Source of the DNA: Tenacibaculum aquimarinum
Lineage (GTDB): Bacteria > Bacteroidota > Bacteroidia > Flavobacteriales > Flavobacteriaceae
Direction: 5' to 3'
DNA length: 64,000 nt
NCBI RefSeq assembly: GCF_022478115.1
Contig: NZ_JAKGSC010000004.1
Span: 1-64,000, forward strand
Part shown: positions 34,843 through 43,113 of the stretch, one piece after another
How positions within the stretch are numbered: the stretch's first letter is position 1
Layout: the number at the start of each line of letters is the position of its first letter
Notes under the pieces: model-generated
The model's input: only the letters and a program-made list of their open reading frames with translations
Told to the model about the DNA's origin: nothing
The model's database searches: none
Made by a program: the position numbers and the translations under genes

Positions 34843-34873
34843 AAAAAGTCTCAACAATGTTGAGGCTTTTTTT
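34843..34873 (+). terminator. Terminator after the sigma factor unit
   Basis: The stem AAAGTCTCAAC / GTTGAGGCTTT (one wobble) has a 3-base loop and a T7 tail, seven bases after the small-protein stop codon. Confidence 0.9.
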
Positions 34874-34883
34874 ATGCTTTTAA

Positions 34884-34989
34884 TTTGGGCGTTACCTAAA
34901 GGTCGGGCTTTACGCACTCGCTTTTTTTGAGAAAAACAAAAAAGAGCTCAAACAATTGCTTCAATCCCTAACGCGCATACTTGCTAACA
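34884..34989 (+). repeat. Dispersed intergenic repeat, copy R5
   Basis: This copy begins TTTGGGCGTTACC, has GGGCTTTACGCACTCGC with a T-run/A-run hairpin, then GAGCTCAAACAATTGCTTC and ends CAATCCCTAACGCGC. It is between convergent transcription units and ends 7 bases before the nth stop. Confidence 0.85.
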
Positions 34990-34996
34990 AATAGAT

Positions 34997-35647
34997 TTAT
35001 TTTTTATAATACTCGTCTAAAACAGATTTTCTTCCAATTGTCTTTGTAATAATATCATTGTCTAAATTCCAACCACGCGCAGGAGAATATTCACGTCCAT
35101 ACCAAATAATCTGTAAATGTAAATCGTTCCAAAGTTCTCTAGGAAACAAGCGTTTCGCATCTTTTTCGGTTTGTTGTACATTTTTTCCATTTGTTAAATT
35201 CCAACGCCAAAGTAGTCTGTGAATATGAGTATCCACAGGAAAAGCAGGAACACCAAAAGCCTGACTCATAACAACGCTAGCGGTTTTATGACCAACAGCT
35301 GGTAATTCTTCCAAGCCTTCAAAACTTTGCGGAACTTCGCCATCATATTTTTCTATCAATATTTTTGACAAACCGTAAATTCCTTTCGATTTCATTGGAG
35401 ATAAACCACAAGGTCTAATAATTTCCTTAATTTCTTCCACAGTCATTTTAACCATATCAAAAGGATTATCCGCTTTAGCGAAAAGGAGCGGAGTAATCTT
35501 ATTTACACGAACATCGGTACATTGCGCAGACAATAAAACCGCAATTAACAACGTGTAAGGATCTTTATGGTCTAACGGAATTGGAATTTCAGGATATTTT
35601 TCTTCAAGAGTATCAATTACAAACTGTACTTTTTCGGCTTTGGTCAT
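34997..35647 (-). CDS. nth: Endonuclease III-like DNA glycosylase lacking the 4Fe-4S cysteines
   Basis: The 216-residue protein carries the helix-hairpin-helix LPAVGHKTAS with catalytic Lys121 and the VDTHIHRL motif with Asp139, as expected for a bifunctional glycosylase/AP lyase removing oxidised pyrimidines. The C-terminal part, IIWYGREYSPARGWNLDN, lacks all four cysteines that hold the iron-sulfur cluster in E. coli Nth; the protein has only two cysteines (43 and 80). The start is at the methionine of MTKAEK, since the longer frame overlaps the divergent bcp start. Confidence 0.93.
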   Translation of the reverse strand: MTKAEKVQFVIDTLEEKYPEIPIPLDHKDPYTLLIAVLLSAQCTDVRVNKITPLLFAKADNPFDMVKMTVEEIKEIIRPCGLSPMKSKGIYGLSKILIEKYDGEVPQSFEGLEELPAVGHKTASVVMSQAFGVPAFPVDTHIHRLLWRWNLTNGKNVQQTEKDAKRLFPRELWNDLHLQIIWYGREYSPARGWNLDNDIITKTIGRKSVLDEYYKK

Positions 35648-35681
35648 TTTCTGTATATTTACAACTACAAAAATACAAATA

Positions 35682-36137
35682 ATGACAACATTAAAAATAG
35701 GAGATAAGGCGCCAAATTTTGAAGCCAAAGACGAAAAAGGAAATACAGTAAAGTTGGCAGATTATGCCGGTAAAAAATTAGTAGTTTTCTTTTACCCAAA
35801 AGCAAGTACACCAGGTTGTACAGTTGAAGCGTGTAATTTAAGAGATAATTATCAAACTTTTTTAGCGAAAGGTTATGCTATTTTAGGTGTGAGCGCAGAT
35901 TCAGCAAAGAGACAACAAAATTTTATCAATAAAAACGAATTACCATTTCCGTTATTAGCAGATGAAGATAAAGCTGTAATAGAAGCATTTGGTGTTTGGG
36001 GACCAAAGAAATTTATGGGAAGAGAATATGATGGAATTCACAGAACAACTTTTGTAATTGATGAAAAGGGAGTAATTGAAGATGTTATTCTAAAAGTGAA
36101 AACAAAAGCACATACAGAGCAAATTTTAAAAGATTAA
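35682..36137 (+). CDS. bcp: Thioredoxin-dependent thiol peroxidase (Bcp/PrxQ)
   Basis: The 151-residue peroxiredoxin starts at ATG 35682 (MTTLKIGDKAPNFEAKDE) and has the PrxQ motif STPGCTVEAC with peroxidatic Cys46 and resolving Cys51. It reduces hydroperoxides with electrons from thioredoxin. A longer frame would begin inside the divergent nth gene and adds no domain. Only 34 bases separate it from nth, so its promoter must overlap that gene. It ends at a strong two-way terminator. Confidence 0.96.
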   Translation: MTTLKIGDKAPNFEAKDEKGNTVKLADYAGKKLVVFFYPKASTPGCTVEACNLRDNYQTFLAKGYAILGVSADSAKRQQNFINKNELPFPLLADEDKAVIEAFGVWGPKKFMGREYDGIHRTTFVIDEKGVIEDVILKVKTKAHTEQILKD

Positions 36138-36142
36138 TTAAT

Positions 36143-36174
36143 AAAAAAGCCAAACTTTAAAGTTTGGCTTTTTT
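36143..36174. terminator. Two-way terminator between bcp and the hydroxylase gene
   Basis: A perfect 16-base inverted repeat (AAAAAAGCCAAACTTT / AAAGTTTGGCTTTTTT) gives a T-run on both strands and lies 5 bases from each convergent gene. Confidence 0.92.
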
Positions 36175-36178
36175 ATTA

Positions 36179-37117
36179 TTATTTCTGTTGAGACCTTAAA
36201 TCGGCCTGCAGTTCTTTACTTGTTTGCGTGCTTCCGTCATGAGACCAACCTGGAGGCATAAAAACATATTTTAAACGCGTTCCAAGTGGTAAATCTTTTT
36301 TGTTTTTAAAGAAGTCAGCAAATATTGCTTTCCATTCGTGAAAAATAATATTTACAGGGCCTTTATCTTCTAATGGAGAAGTTAAGCCAAATTTCAATTT
36401 TTCATATTCTTCCGTAGTTTCTTCGGCTTGAAATGTTCCAAACATTCTATCCCAAATAATTAAAAACATTCCCATGTTTTTATCTAAATACTTTACGTTT
36501 GATGCATGATGTACTCTGTGATGCGAAGGCGTTACAAAAATGTATTCCCAAATATTTAAAAAGAAACCTAAAACTCCTTTTCGTTTGTTTGGTTTAATAA
36601 AGTTGGTGTGACATAAGGTTCCGTAATTCTGATTCATTGCGTAAGCAAACATTATGTGTAAAGGTTCTATTCCTACTAAAATTAAAGGAATTAAAAATAT
36701 AAAACGATATAATGGTTGTAATACAGGAGAACGGAATCCAGTAGATAAATTATAGTATTCTGAGTTATGATGCGTTACATGAACTGCCCAGAAAAAACGA
36801 GAATGATGATCTACATAATGATGAATATAATACAAGAAATCTTGACCAACAAAAGCAATAAACCAGTATAAAACACCAGTGCTTTCCCAATTAATTAATC
36901 TGTATTTAAAGAAAAAATCCATTACTATAAAAGAAGTAACATACATTAATCCGTCTAACAAAACATTTGTTAAAGCAAAATAAACATTGGTAGAGACATC
37001 TTTAAACTCATAGTTTTTAGCTTTCCTTTTGTAGCTAAAATACATCTCTATAAAAATGGCAAGCGCACAAATTGGTATAAACCATTTGTAAGCATTTTGA
37101 TGTGTGAAAATATCCAT
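36179..37117 (-). CDS. Sterol desaturase/fatty acid hydroxylase family protein, first paralogue
   Basis: The 312-residue membrane protein has about four hydrophobic segments and the di-iron histidine pattern of the superfamily: HHYVDHHSRFFWAVHVTHHNSEYYN in the middle and SHHRVHHASN near 195-205. Enzymes of this family hydroxylate or desaturate lipids, and flavobacterial members may modify carotenoids, hopanoids or ornithine lipids. The substrate here is unknown. It has its own -7 box (37132-37139). A second, distinct member is encoded at 53432-54301. Confidence 0.92.
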   Translation of the reverse strand: MDIFTHQNAYKWFIPICALAIFIEMYFSYKRKAKNYEFKDVSTNVYFALTNVLLDGLMYVTSFIVMDFFFKYRLINWESTGVLYWFIAFVGQDFLYYIHHYVDHHSRFFWAVHVTHHNSEYYNLSTGFRSPVLQPLYRFIFLIPLILVGIEPLHIMFAYAMNQNYGTLCHTNFIKPNKRKGVLGFFLNIWEYIFVTPSHHRVHHASNVKYLDKNMGMFLIIWDRMFGTFQAEETTEEYEKLKFGLTSPLEDKGPVNIIFHEWKAIFADFFKNKKDLPLGTRLKYVFMPPGWSHDGSTQTSKELQADLRSQQK

Positions 37118-37131
37118 TTAATAATTTTTTA

Positions 37132-37139
37132 CAAAATTA
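37132..37139 (-). promoter_or_regulatory. -7 box of the first hydroxylase gene
   Basis: The minus strand reads TAATTTTG (exact TAnnTTTG), with TTG 22 bases upstream (complement of 37162-37164, inside the esterase gene). The box is 14 bases before the start codon. Confidence 0.5.
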
Positions 37140-37144
37140 GGGTT

Positions 37145-37780
37145 TTATTTTAAGCGTTCTTCAATCCAACTCTTAAAGTTGTAAAAGTTTTGAGGAGCAA
37201 CTCCATGTCCAACTGGATACTCAGAAAAAACATTTTTTAACTGAAGGTTGTCTAGAAATTTTGGAGCTCTACTTGCCCAATCTACAGGAATTACTTGGTC
37301 TACACTTCCGTGAGAAATATAGTAATCTGTATTAATTTGTTCTTCAGAAGGGTTTTTAGGCAATAACTCTTCATTTAAATAGCCACTTAAAGCAATTACA
37401 TGTTGTGCTTTGTTTGGGTAGTTAAAACTTAAAGCATAGCTTAAAATTGCTCCTTGACTAAATCCTAATAAAAAAGTTTTACTAGTATTATATTCTTTTT
37501 TTATAGTGTCAATAAAATCAGCAATTTTCACTAAAGATTTTCTTGCTTGGTCTAGGTCAGAGATTTTACCATTTGCAGCATCAAAATTTATTGCATACCA
37601 AGCGTAACCGCCCATTCCCATTTCATATGGTGCGCGAACAGAAACAATTAATAATTCGTCCGGTAATTCTTCTGCAAAAGAAAATAAATCCAATTCATTA
37701 CTTCCGTAACCGTGTAAAAGTATTAGTAACGGTGGGTTTTCGGTTGCAGCTTTTGGTTTTCTTACTTCGTAATGTAACAT
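37145..37780 (-). CDS. Phospholipase/carboxylesterase-type alpha/beta hydrolase
   Basis: The 211-residue protein has the oxyanion region LILLHGYGSNELD (about 19-31), the nucleophile elbow GFSQG (Ser near 112), and a C-terminal SHGSVDQVIP and VGHGVAP supplying the Asp and His. This fits the small esterase/phospholipase group (EstB/YpfH-like). No signal peptide is present. Substrate is unknown. A terminator for the upstream gene separates the two. Confidence 0.92.
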   Translation of the reverse strand: MLHYEVRKPKAATENPPLLILLHGYGSNELDLFSFAEELPDELLIVSVRAPYEMGMGGYAWYAINFDAANGKISDLDQARKSLVKIADFIDTIKKEYNTSKTFLLGFSQGAILSYALSFNYPNKAQHVIALSGYLNEELLPKNPSEEQINTDYYISHGSVDQVIPVDWASRAPKFLDNLQLKNVFSEYPVGHGVAPQNFYNFKSWIEERLK

Positions 37781-37791
37781 ACTTTTTTTAT

Positions 37792-37832
37792 AAAAAAAAC
37801 TCCCTAAAAGATTAAAGCCTTTAAGGGAGTTT
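37792..37832 (-). terminator. Terminator of the DUF4870-type gene
   Basis: On the minus strand AAACTCCCTTAAAG pairs with CTTTTAGGGAGTTT and is followed by a T-run. It lies 14 bases past the stop of the upstream gene and just before the esterase start. Confidence 0.85.
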
Positions 37833-37846
37833 GTAAAATTATATTT

Positions 37847-38179
37847 TTAAATTCCTTTAAACCAGTCTTGAAATTGAGCTCCAACAACAGGTACTAGTTT
37901 TTCTTCACCTTTAATGGCTCCCATAAATCCAATTATCCAAAGCACAAATAGAATTATACCAACAATTCCACCAACCATACCTCCTAAAAATCTAGTAATA
38001 ATCCATCCGTTAAGAATAGATAATACACAAAGACCTATCATTTGACGAATATGAAAACTAGCAAAAGCGTTTTTCTTACTATTGTTTAAAATCCAAGCTA
38101 TTATAACTCCTGGTATCCATAAATAGCTAATAATTGCATTTGTTTTTCCTTCTTCTACTGTTGTTGGTAATTTTTCCAT
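37847..38179 (-). CDS. Small DUF4870/TIC20-like membrane protein
   Basis: The 110-residue protein has three hydrophobic segments (about 17-31, 48-66 and 71-88) and the phrases NAIISYLWIPGVIIAWI and FASFHIRQMIGL, typical of DUF4870/TIC20-like small membrane proteins. Function is not known. It follows the dihydroorotase-like gene by 3 bases and shares its transcript. Confidence 0.85.
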   Translation of the reverse strand: MEKLPTTVEEGKTNAIISYLWIPGVIIAWILNNSKKNAFASFHIRQMIGLCVLSILNGWIITRFLGGMVGGIVGIILFVLWIIGFMGAIKGEEKLVPVVGAQFQDWFKGI

Positions 38180-38182
38180 GAT

Positions 38183-39442
38183 TTAGTTGTTTAAAATTAA
38201 TTGATTGTTTGCGAATATTCCATAAGCTTTTCCTTTTAAAGTTTTACCTAGAAAAGCACTGTTTTTACTTGTTGATAAAATATTTTCTTTAGAAAAAATG
38301 ACGCTTCCTTCTGTAGTAAAGAAAGATAAATTGGCAGTTTCTCCTTTTTCAATTGAAGAAGTTTGTAATCCAAATATTTTCTTCGGATTTTCAGATAAGC
38401 ATTTTGTAATTGTATTTAAGTCTAATAAAGTGTTTAAAGCGCCAAAAGCACTTTCTAAACCTATTGTACCGTTTTTTGCTACACTAAATTCTACTTTTTT
38501 GTGTTCAATATCAATTGGGTTGTGGTCAGAGGTAATTATGTCAATTGTTCCTTCTTTTAACCCTTTTATAAGCGCTTTAGTATCTTTTTGTGTGCGTAAA
38601 GGTGGATTTACTTTTACGTTAGAATCAAAACCATGTAGTTCGTCATCCGTTAAATATAAATTATGAATTGCAACACTACACGTTACGTTTAGTCCTTTTT
38701 TCTTAGCTTCTTTAATCAGTTTTACAGATTTTTCAGTAGAAATTGTTGGTATGTGCAATTTTCCGCCAGTATATTCTAGTAAAAATAAATCTCTTGCAAT
38801 TTGAAGTTCTTCTGCTAAAGCAGGAGCTCCTTTTAATCCTAATTTTGTTGAGTTTGTGCCTTCATTTACTATTCCTTCACCAGAAATAGCATTATTTTTC
38901 GGAAAACTTAAAACTAGCCCATCAAAATTTTGTGCGTATAAAAGTGCAATTTTTAGTAAATTATCATTAGAAACTGGTTTCTTATAATCTCCAAAAGCAA
39001 TTGCACCAGATTGTTTCATGTCAAATAATTCAGCAATATCAACACTTTTACTTTGTTGTGTTAAAGATGCAATAGGGTGTAAGCTAGTTGCAAAGCCATT
39101 TGCTTTATTAATTAAGAATTCAACCGCAGATTTATTGTCAATAACAGGATTTGTATTTGCGTTTACAGCAACATTTGTAAAACCACTTTTTGCAGCAACA
39201 TTTAAACCATTTTTAATAGTTTCTCGTTCTTCAAAGCCAGGTTCACCAAGGGAAACACTAGTATCAAACCAACCGCAAGAAACATGTAAGTTATCAAGTT
39301 TAACTACTGTATAATTGTCTTTTTTAGGAATAGAATTCGCTATTTTTTCAATTTTACCTTCAGTAATTAAAATATCTTTTTGCTTGTTATGATGTGGGCT
39401 AGAAGTATCTATAATCGTTGCCGATTTAATAAGCGTGCTCAT
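38183..39442 (-). CDS. Dihydroorotase-like amidohydrolase lacking the HxH metal motif
   Basis: The 419-residue protein (from MSTLIKSA) is clearly related to dihydroorotase: WFDTSVSLGEPGFEERETI at 58-76, HIPTISTEKSV, IHNLYLTDDEL and TSDHNPIDIEHK. The usual DxHxH metal ligands are replaced by Asp60-Thr-Ser-Val-Ser64, so a normal binuclear zinc site cannot form. It may be a non-catalytic partner (as inactive PyrC-like subunits are for some aspartate carbamoyltransferases) or use another site. The start overlaps the BatA gene stop (ATGA), which sets the shorter start. A -7 box lies at 39478-39485. Confidence 0.9.
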   Translation of the reverse strand: MSTLIKSATIIDTSSPHHNKQKDILITEGKIEKIANSIPKKDNYTVVKLDNLHVSCGWFDTSVSLGEPGFEERETIKNGLNVAAKSGFTNVAVNANTNPVIDNKSAVEFLINKANGFATSLHPIASLTQQSKSVDIAELFDMKQSGAIAFGDYKKPVSNDNLLKIALLYAQNFDGLVLSFPKNNAISGEGIVNEGTNSTKLGLKGAPALAEELQIARDLFLLEYTGGKLHIPTISTEKSVKLIKEAKKKGLNVTCSVAIHNLYLTDDELHGFDSNVKVNPPLRTQKDTKALIKGLKEGTIDIITSDHNPIDIEHKKVEFSVAKNGTIGLESAFGALNTLLDLNTITKCLSENPKKIFGLQTSSIEKGETANLSFFTTEGSVIFSKENILSTSKNSAFLGKTLKGKAYGIFANNQLILNN

Positions 39443-41388
39443 GCTTTGAAGAATTTTAGAATTAAGATTTCTAATAACAAAGATACAATAGCCAACGCTA
39501 AAAACCATTGCCAAAGCCATGTAACTTTGTTGTTTTTGTTAATTTCTGTAAAAATGGCTTTAACGGAAGTATCTGTGGAAATATTTTTATGTTCCTTGGT
39601 TAATACGTTTATATCTAAAAATTCAAGATTACTTTCATCTTTAGGGTAATTAAAAGCAATAGATTTTAAGGTGTCTTTTTGCTTTAAGACGTGATAGAAA
39701 CCTGCTTTTAAAGGTTGCTCTTTAGTAGTTAGTGTAACTTTGTTTTGAAGCGTTTGTTGTAGCGGAATAAATGAGTTTTCTGTGTTTTTGATTGATAGAA
39801 TATCATCCTTGCTAAGTTGTGTGGTAATGTCAATCTTATTTTCGTTATTTACAGTGAAGTATGGTCTTGAGTGCTGTAGGCTTTGTTGTGCCATGTTGTA
39901 AAAAACAGGAACAATTAAAGGTGAATTTGTGAAGTTGCTATTTTCTTTTTCTAAAGAAGAATTTACAAAATACACATTAGAATTTGTGGTTTTTATTTGC
40001 TGAATAAAAGGTGATTTATTTTCTAAACCTACAATTGTGCTTGCATTTGAAAATGCAGTTGTATAAGAGTTTTGTGTAGTTGGATATTGAAAATTTTGAA
40101 CTTTCTTTAAAAAGACATTCTTAAGAAGTGGATGCTTAAAGTTGATGTCGGTAATTTTTAATGTATCCGTTTTCTTCTCTAGAATTTTTCCAGCAGATAA
40201 ATTCTTTAAGAAGTTGTTGTAGGAAGTAATATTTATATTTTTATTAGGAATAATTACAAGATGACCTCCATTTTTAGAAAAGTTTGCCAAGCTAGAAATT
40301 AAGCTTTGCGGAATTTCTTCAACCTCATTTAAGACTACTAATTGTTGTTTTAAGATTGCATTATAATTTACATTTTTAACAGTAGAAGAGGAGAAGTTAA
40401 ATTCGTTTTTTTGATAAATTTTAGGTAAGTAATTAGAAGGTTTTCCAATGCTTAAAACAGCAATTTTATCACCCTTATTTAATGTAAAATAAAAGTCGTT
40501 ATCAAATTTAAAAGTATCGTTAAAAGTTAAATTTATTTTACCTAAAAAAGAATTCTTTTTTTCTATGTTGAAAGAAACAATTTTATCAGTGTTTTTTTCG
40601 ATAGAGAAGGACTGCTTGCTAATTAGTTCTTGCTTGTTGTAAATTGCAATTGGAATGTTTTCTTTTGCTTCACCTTGATTTTTGATGTTGATATTTACAG
40701 TTAGGTTGCTTCCATCATTATCATTTGTGAAAACACTATCAATAGAAATGTTATCTTGTAAAGAGTTTTCTAGTTTTATTAGTGATAAATTGCTGTTTAC
40801 ATTTGTAAAATTATTTTTATAAGTATTCTGAAAATCAGATATTAATATATTTTTACTTGAAGTGTTTGTTTTATCTGTATTGTTGCTCTCAATTTTTAGT
40901 AATACTTCATCAATTGATAACTTTTTACTAGTATTTGTGATGTTTAAAAGTACTTTTTTTAACTCAGATGACGAAATATTTTTATAGAATTCATCATTTG
41001 TAAGTAAAGAAAATTTATCTTTATTAGAAATTGTTTCAATGATTTCTTGAGATGAGATTTGTAATAAATCTCCTTTTTCTCCTTTAGTATTTGTGCTTAA
41101 TGAATTGTCTAAATAGATAAAATTATGTTGATTATTTGTTGCTTTTTTATTACTAAAATAAGGTTGGGTGAAAGCAAAAATTATCGCAGAAAGAGCTAGT
41201 AGTCTCGTGCTTAAAATTAACCATTTTTTTAACTTAGAACTCTTTCTGGTTTGGAGTATTAATTTCTGTAAAAAAGCAACGTTTGTAAAAGGAACTTTTA
41301 CAAACTTTTGCAACTGGAATAAGTGCACTAAAATAGGTATAATTAATAGCGCTAGAAAATAAAAAATTTCAGGATGTTTAAATTGCAT
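39439..41388 (-). CDS. BatA-domain membrane protein
   Basis: The 649-residue protein has the N-terminal BatA domain with FLALLIIPILVHLFQLQK (about 11-28), a second helix near 57-76, a long periplasmic part with vWA-like strands (YLDNSLSTNTKGEKGD) and a C-terminal helix (about 628-646). Such proteins are related to the Bat aerotolerance and vWA operons of Bacteroidota but here occur without the other Bat genes. It overlaps the next gene by 4 bases. The exact role is unknown. Confidence 0.85.
   Translation of the reverse strand: MQFKHPEIFYFLALLIIPILVHLFQLQKFVKVPFTNVAFLQKLILQTRKSSKLKKWLILSTRLLALSAIIFAFTQPYFSNKKATNNQHNFIYLDNSLSTNTKGEKGDLLQISSQEIIETISNKDKFSLLTNDEFYKNISSSELKKVLLNITNTSKKLSIDEVLLKIESNNTDKTNTSSKNILISDFQNTYKNNFTNVNSNLSLIKLENSLQDNISIDSVFTNDNDGSNLTVNINIKNQGEAKENIPIAIYNKQELISKQSFSIEKNTDKIVSFNIEKKNSFLGKINLTFNDTFKFDNDFYFTLNKGDKIAVLSIGKPSNYLPKIYQKNEFNFSSSTVKNVNYNAILKQQLVVLNEVEEIPQSLISSLANFSKNGGHLVIIPNKNINITSYNNFLKNLSAGKILEKKTDTLKITDINFKHPLLKNVFLKKVQNFQYPTTQNSYTTAFSNASTIVGLENKSPFIQQIKTTNSNVYFVNSSLEKENSNFTNSPLIVPVFYNMAQQSLQHSRPYFTVNNENKIDITTQLSKDDILSIKNTENSFIPLQQTLQNKVTLTTKEQPLKAGFYHVLKQKDTLKSIAFNYPKDESNLEFLDINVLTKEHKNISTDTSVKAIFTEINKNNKVTWLWQWFLALAIVSLLLEILILKFFKA
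39478..39485 (-). promoter_or_regulatory. Possible internal promoter for the dihydroorotase-like gene
   Basis: The minus strand reads TATCTTTG (exact TAnnTTTG) within the 3' end of the BatA gene, 36 bases before the start codon of the next gene. No -33 at normal spacing. Confidence 0.35.
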
Positions 41389-41494
41389 ATCTTTAAAATG
41401 GATTGTAAAAATAGGTAATTAGATTGTTATAAAAAGCAACACGTTAAAAATCTGTTATAATTGATTTTATTTCTCATGCTTATATCTAATTTAG

Positions 41495-41502
41495 TATTTT
41501 TG
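41495..41502 (+). promoter_or_regulatory. -7 box of bshC, four bases before the ATG
   Basis: TATTTTTG is an exact TAnnTTTG match ending at 41502 and the ATG is at 41507. Transcription would begin at or next to the start codon, so the mRNA may be leaderless. There is no TTG at -33 spacing. Confidence 0.5.
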
Positions 41503-41506
41503 ATAT

Positions 41507-43111
41507 ATGACAGAAACAGATTGTATAGAACATATTCCGTTTAAAAACACTGGGTATTTCACAAAAACTATGTTAGATTATTTAGCTAAAGATGCTAAGA
41601 TTCTCCCTTTTTACAATAATTTTCCAAACTTAGAAGGTTTTAAATCACAAATTGAGGAGAAAAAGTTGTCAGTTCTATCGCAGTCGAGAGCTATTCTAGT
41701 TGAATCTCTTAAAAAACAATATAAGAATAGTGCTATTTCTGATTTAACTCAAAGAAATATAGAGTTATTAGCACTTAATAATACTTTTACTGTAACAACA
41801 GGCCATCAATTAAATCTATTTACTGGTCCTTTATATTTTTTATATAAAATACTGTCTGTCATTAATTTATGCGAAGAATTGTCCGTGAAATTTCCGAAAG
41901 AAAATTTTGTTCCAATTTATTGGATGGCAACAGAAGATCATGATTTTGAAGAAATTAATTTTTTCAATTTTAAAGATGTTAAATTTAGGTGGAATACTAA
42001 TCAGAATGGTGCTGTTGGTCGTTTTTCTACTGAAGGATTAGAAGAAGTATTGGCTGTTTTCTCAGCAAAATTAGGAGATTCTAAAAGAGCCAATGAATTA
42101 AAGGAGTTATTTTCTCAAGGTTATACCAAACACAATAATTTAGCAGAAGCAACACAATATATTGCAAACGAATTATTTGGAAAATATGGAATTGTAATTA
42201 TTGATGCTGATACTGCGGATTTAAAACGTCCTTTTCTTCCGTTTGTAAAAGATGAATTATTGAATCAAACTTCTTATAATGAGGTTTCTAAAACGAATTT
42301 AGAGTTTGAAAAAAATTATAAAATTCAAGTTAATCCTCGAGAAATAAATTTGTTTTATTTAACTGACAATCAGCGAGAAAGAATTGTTTTTGAAGAGGGT
42401 GTTTATCAAATTAATAATACAGAAATCACTTTTTCTGAAGCTGAAATTTTAGAGGAATTAGAAAATTATCCCGAACGTTTTTCTCCAAACGTATTAATGC
42501 GTCCGTTATACCAAGAAGTAATTTTACCAAATTTAAGTTATGTTGGTGGAGGAGGAGAAATAGCATATTGGTTGCAGTTGAAAAGCTATTTTGAAAAAGT
42601 TAAAGTTCCTTTCCCAATTTTATTATTGCGTAATTCTGTACAAGTAATTTCAGAAAAACAATCTAAAAAACTTGAAAAATTAGATATTTCTTTAGAGGAA
42701 ATATTTTTAAAGCAAAACGATTTACTAACAAAAAAAGTGAATGAAAATTCTGAGGTTTCAGTAGATTTTGGACAACAGAAAGAATTTTTAAAGCAACAGT
42801 TTTCTGATTTAAAAGTTATTGCTAAAAAAACTGATGTTTCTTTTGTAGGCGCTGTAAACGCTCAAGAGAAAAAGCAAATAAAAGGTTTAGAAAACCTTGA
42901 GAAGCGTCTTTTAAGAGCAGAAAAACGTAAGCAAAATGATTTAGTGCAAAGAATTACGGATTTACAAAATCAGCTTTTTCCAAACCAGAGTTTAGAAGAG
43001 CGTCAACGTAATTTTTCTGAATATTATTTAGAATACGGAAACGATTTTGTTCAGCAATTAAAAGATAACTTAAAACCATTGCAATTAGAGTTTATGGTTC
43101 TAAAAATGTAG
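41507..43111 (+). CDS. bshC: Bacillithiol biosynthesis cysteine-adding enzyme BshC
   Basis: The 534-residue protein matches BshC (COG4365) in length and motifs: TTGHQLNLFTGPLYFLYKI (about 97-115), WMATEDHDFEEINFF (about 144-158), VLMRPLYQEVILPNLSYVGG (about 330-349) and a C-terminal coiled coil. BshC joins cysteine to GlcN-malate to finish bacillithiol. With BshB1 at 15976 this shows that the strain makes bacillithiol. The gene stands alone with a -7 box right at its ATG. Confidence 0.95.
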   Translation: MTETDCIEHIPFKNTGYFTKTMLDYLAKDAKILPFYNNFPNLEGFKSQIEEKKLSVLSQSRAILVESLKKQYKNSAISDLTQRNIELLALNNTFTVTTGHQLNLFTGPLYFLYKILSVINLCEELSVKFPKENFVPIYWMATEDHDFEEINFFNFKDVKFRWNTNQNGAVGRFSTEGLEEVLAVFSAKLGDSKRANELKELFSQGYTKHNNLAEATQYIANELFGKYGIVIIDADTADLKRPFLPFVKDELLNQTSYNEVSKTNLEFEKNYKIQVNPREINLFYLTDNQRERIVFEEGVYQINNTEITFSEAEILEELENYPERFSPNVLMRPLYQEVILPNLSYVGGGGEIAYWLQLKSYFEKVKVPFPILLLRNSVQVISEKQSKKLEKLDISLEEIFLKQNDLLTKKVNENSEVSVDFGQQKEFLKQQFSDLKVIAKKTDVSFVGAVNAQEKKQIKGLENLEKRLLRAEKRKQNDLVQRITDLQNQLFPNQSLEERQRNFSEYYLEYGNDFVQQLKDNLKPLQLEFMVLKM

Positions 43112-43113
43112 TA

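Noticed and set aside
38298..38666. 122-codon plus-strand frame inside the dihydroorotase-like gene
   Set aside because: Antisense shadow of a conserved coding frame.
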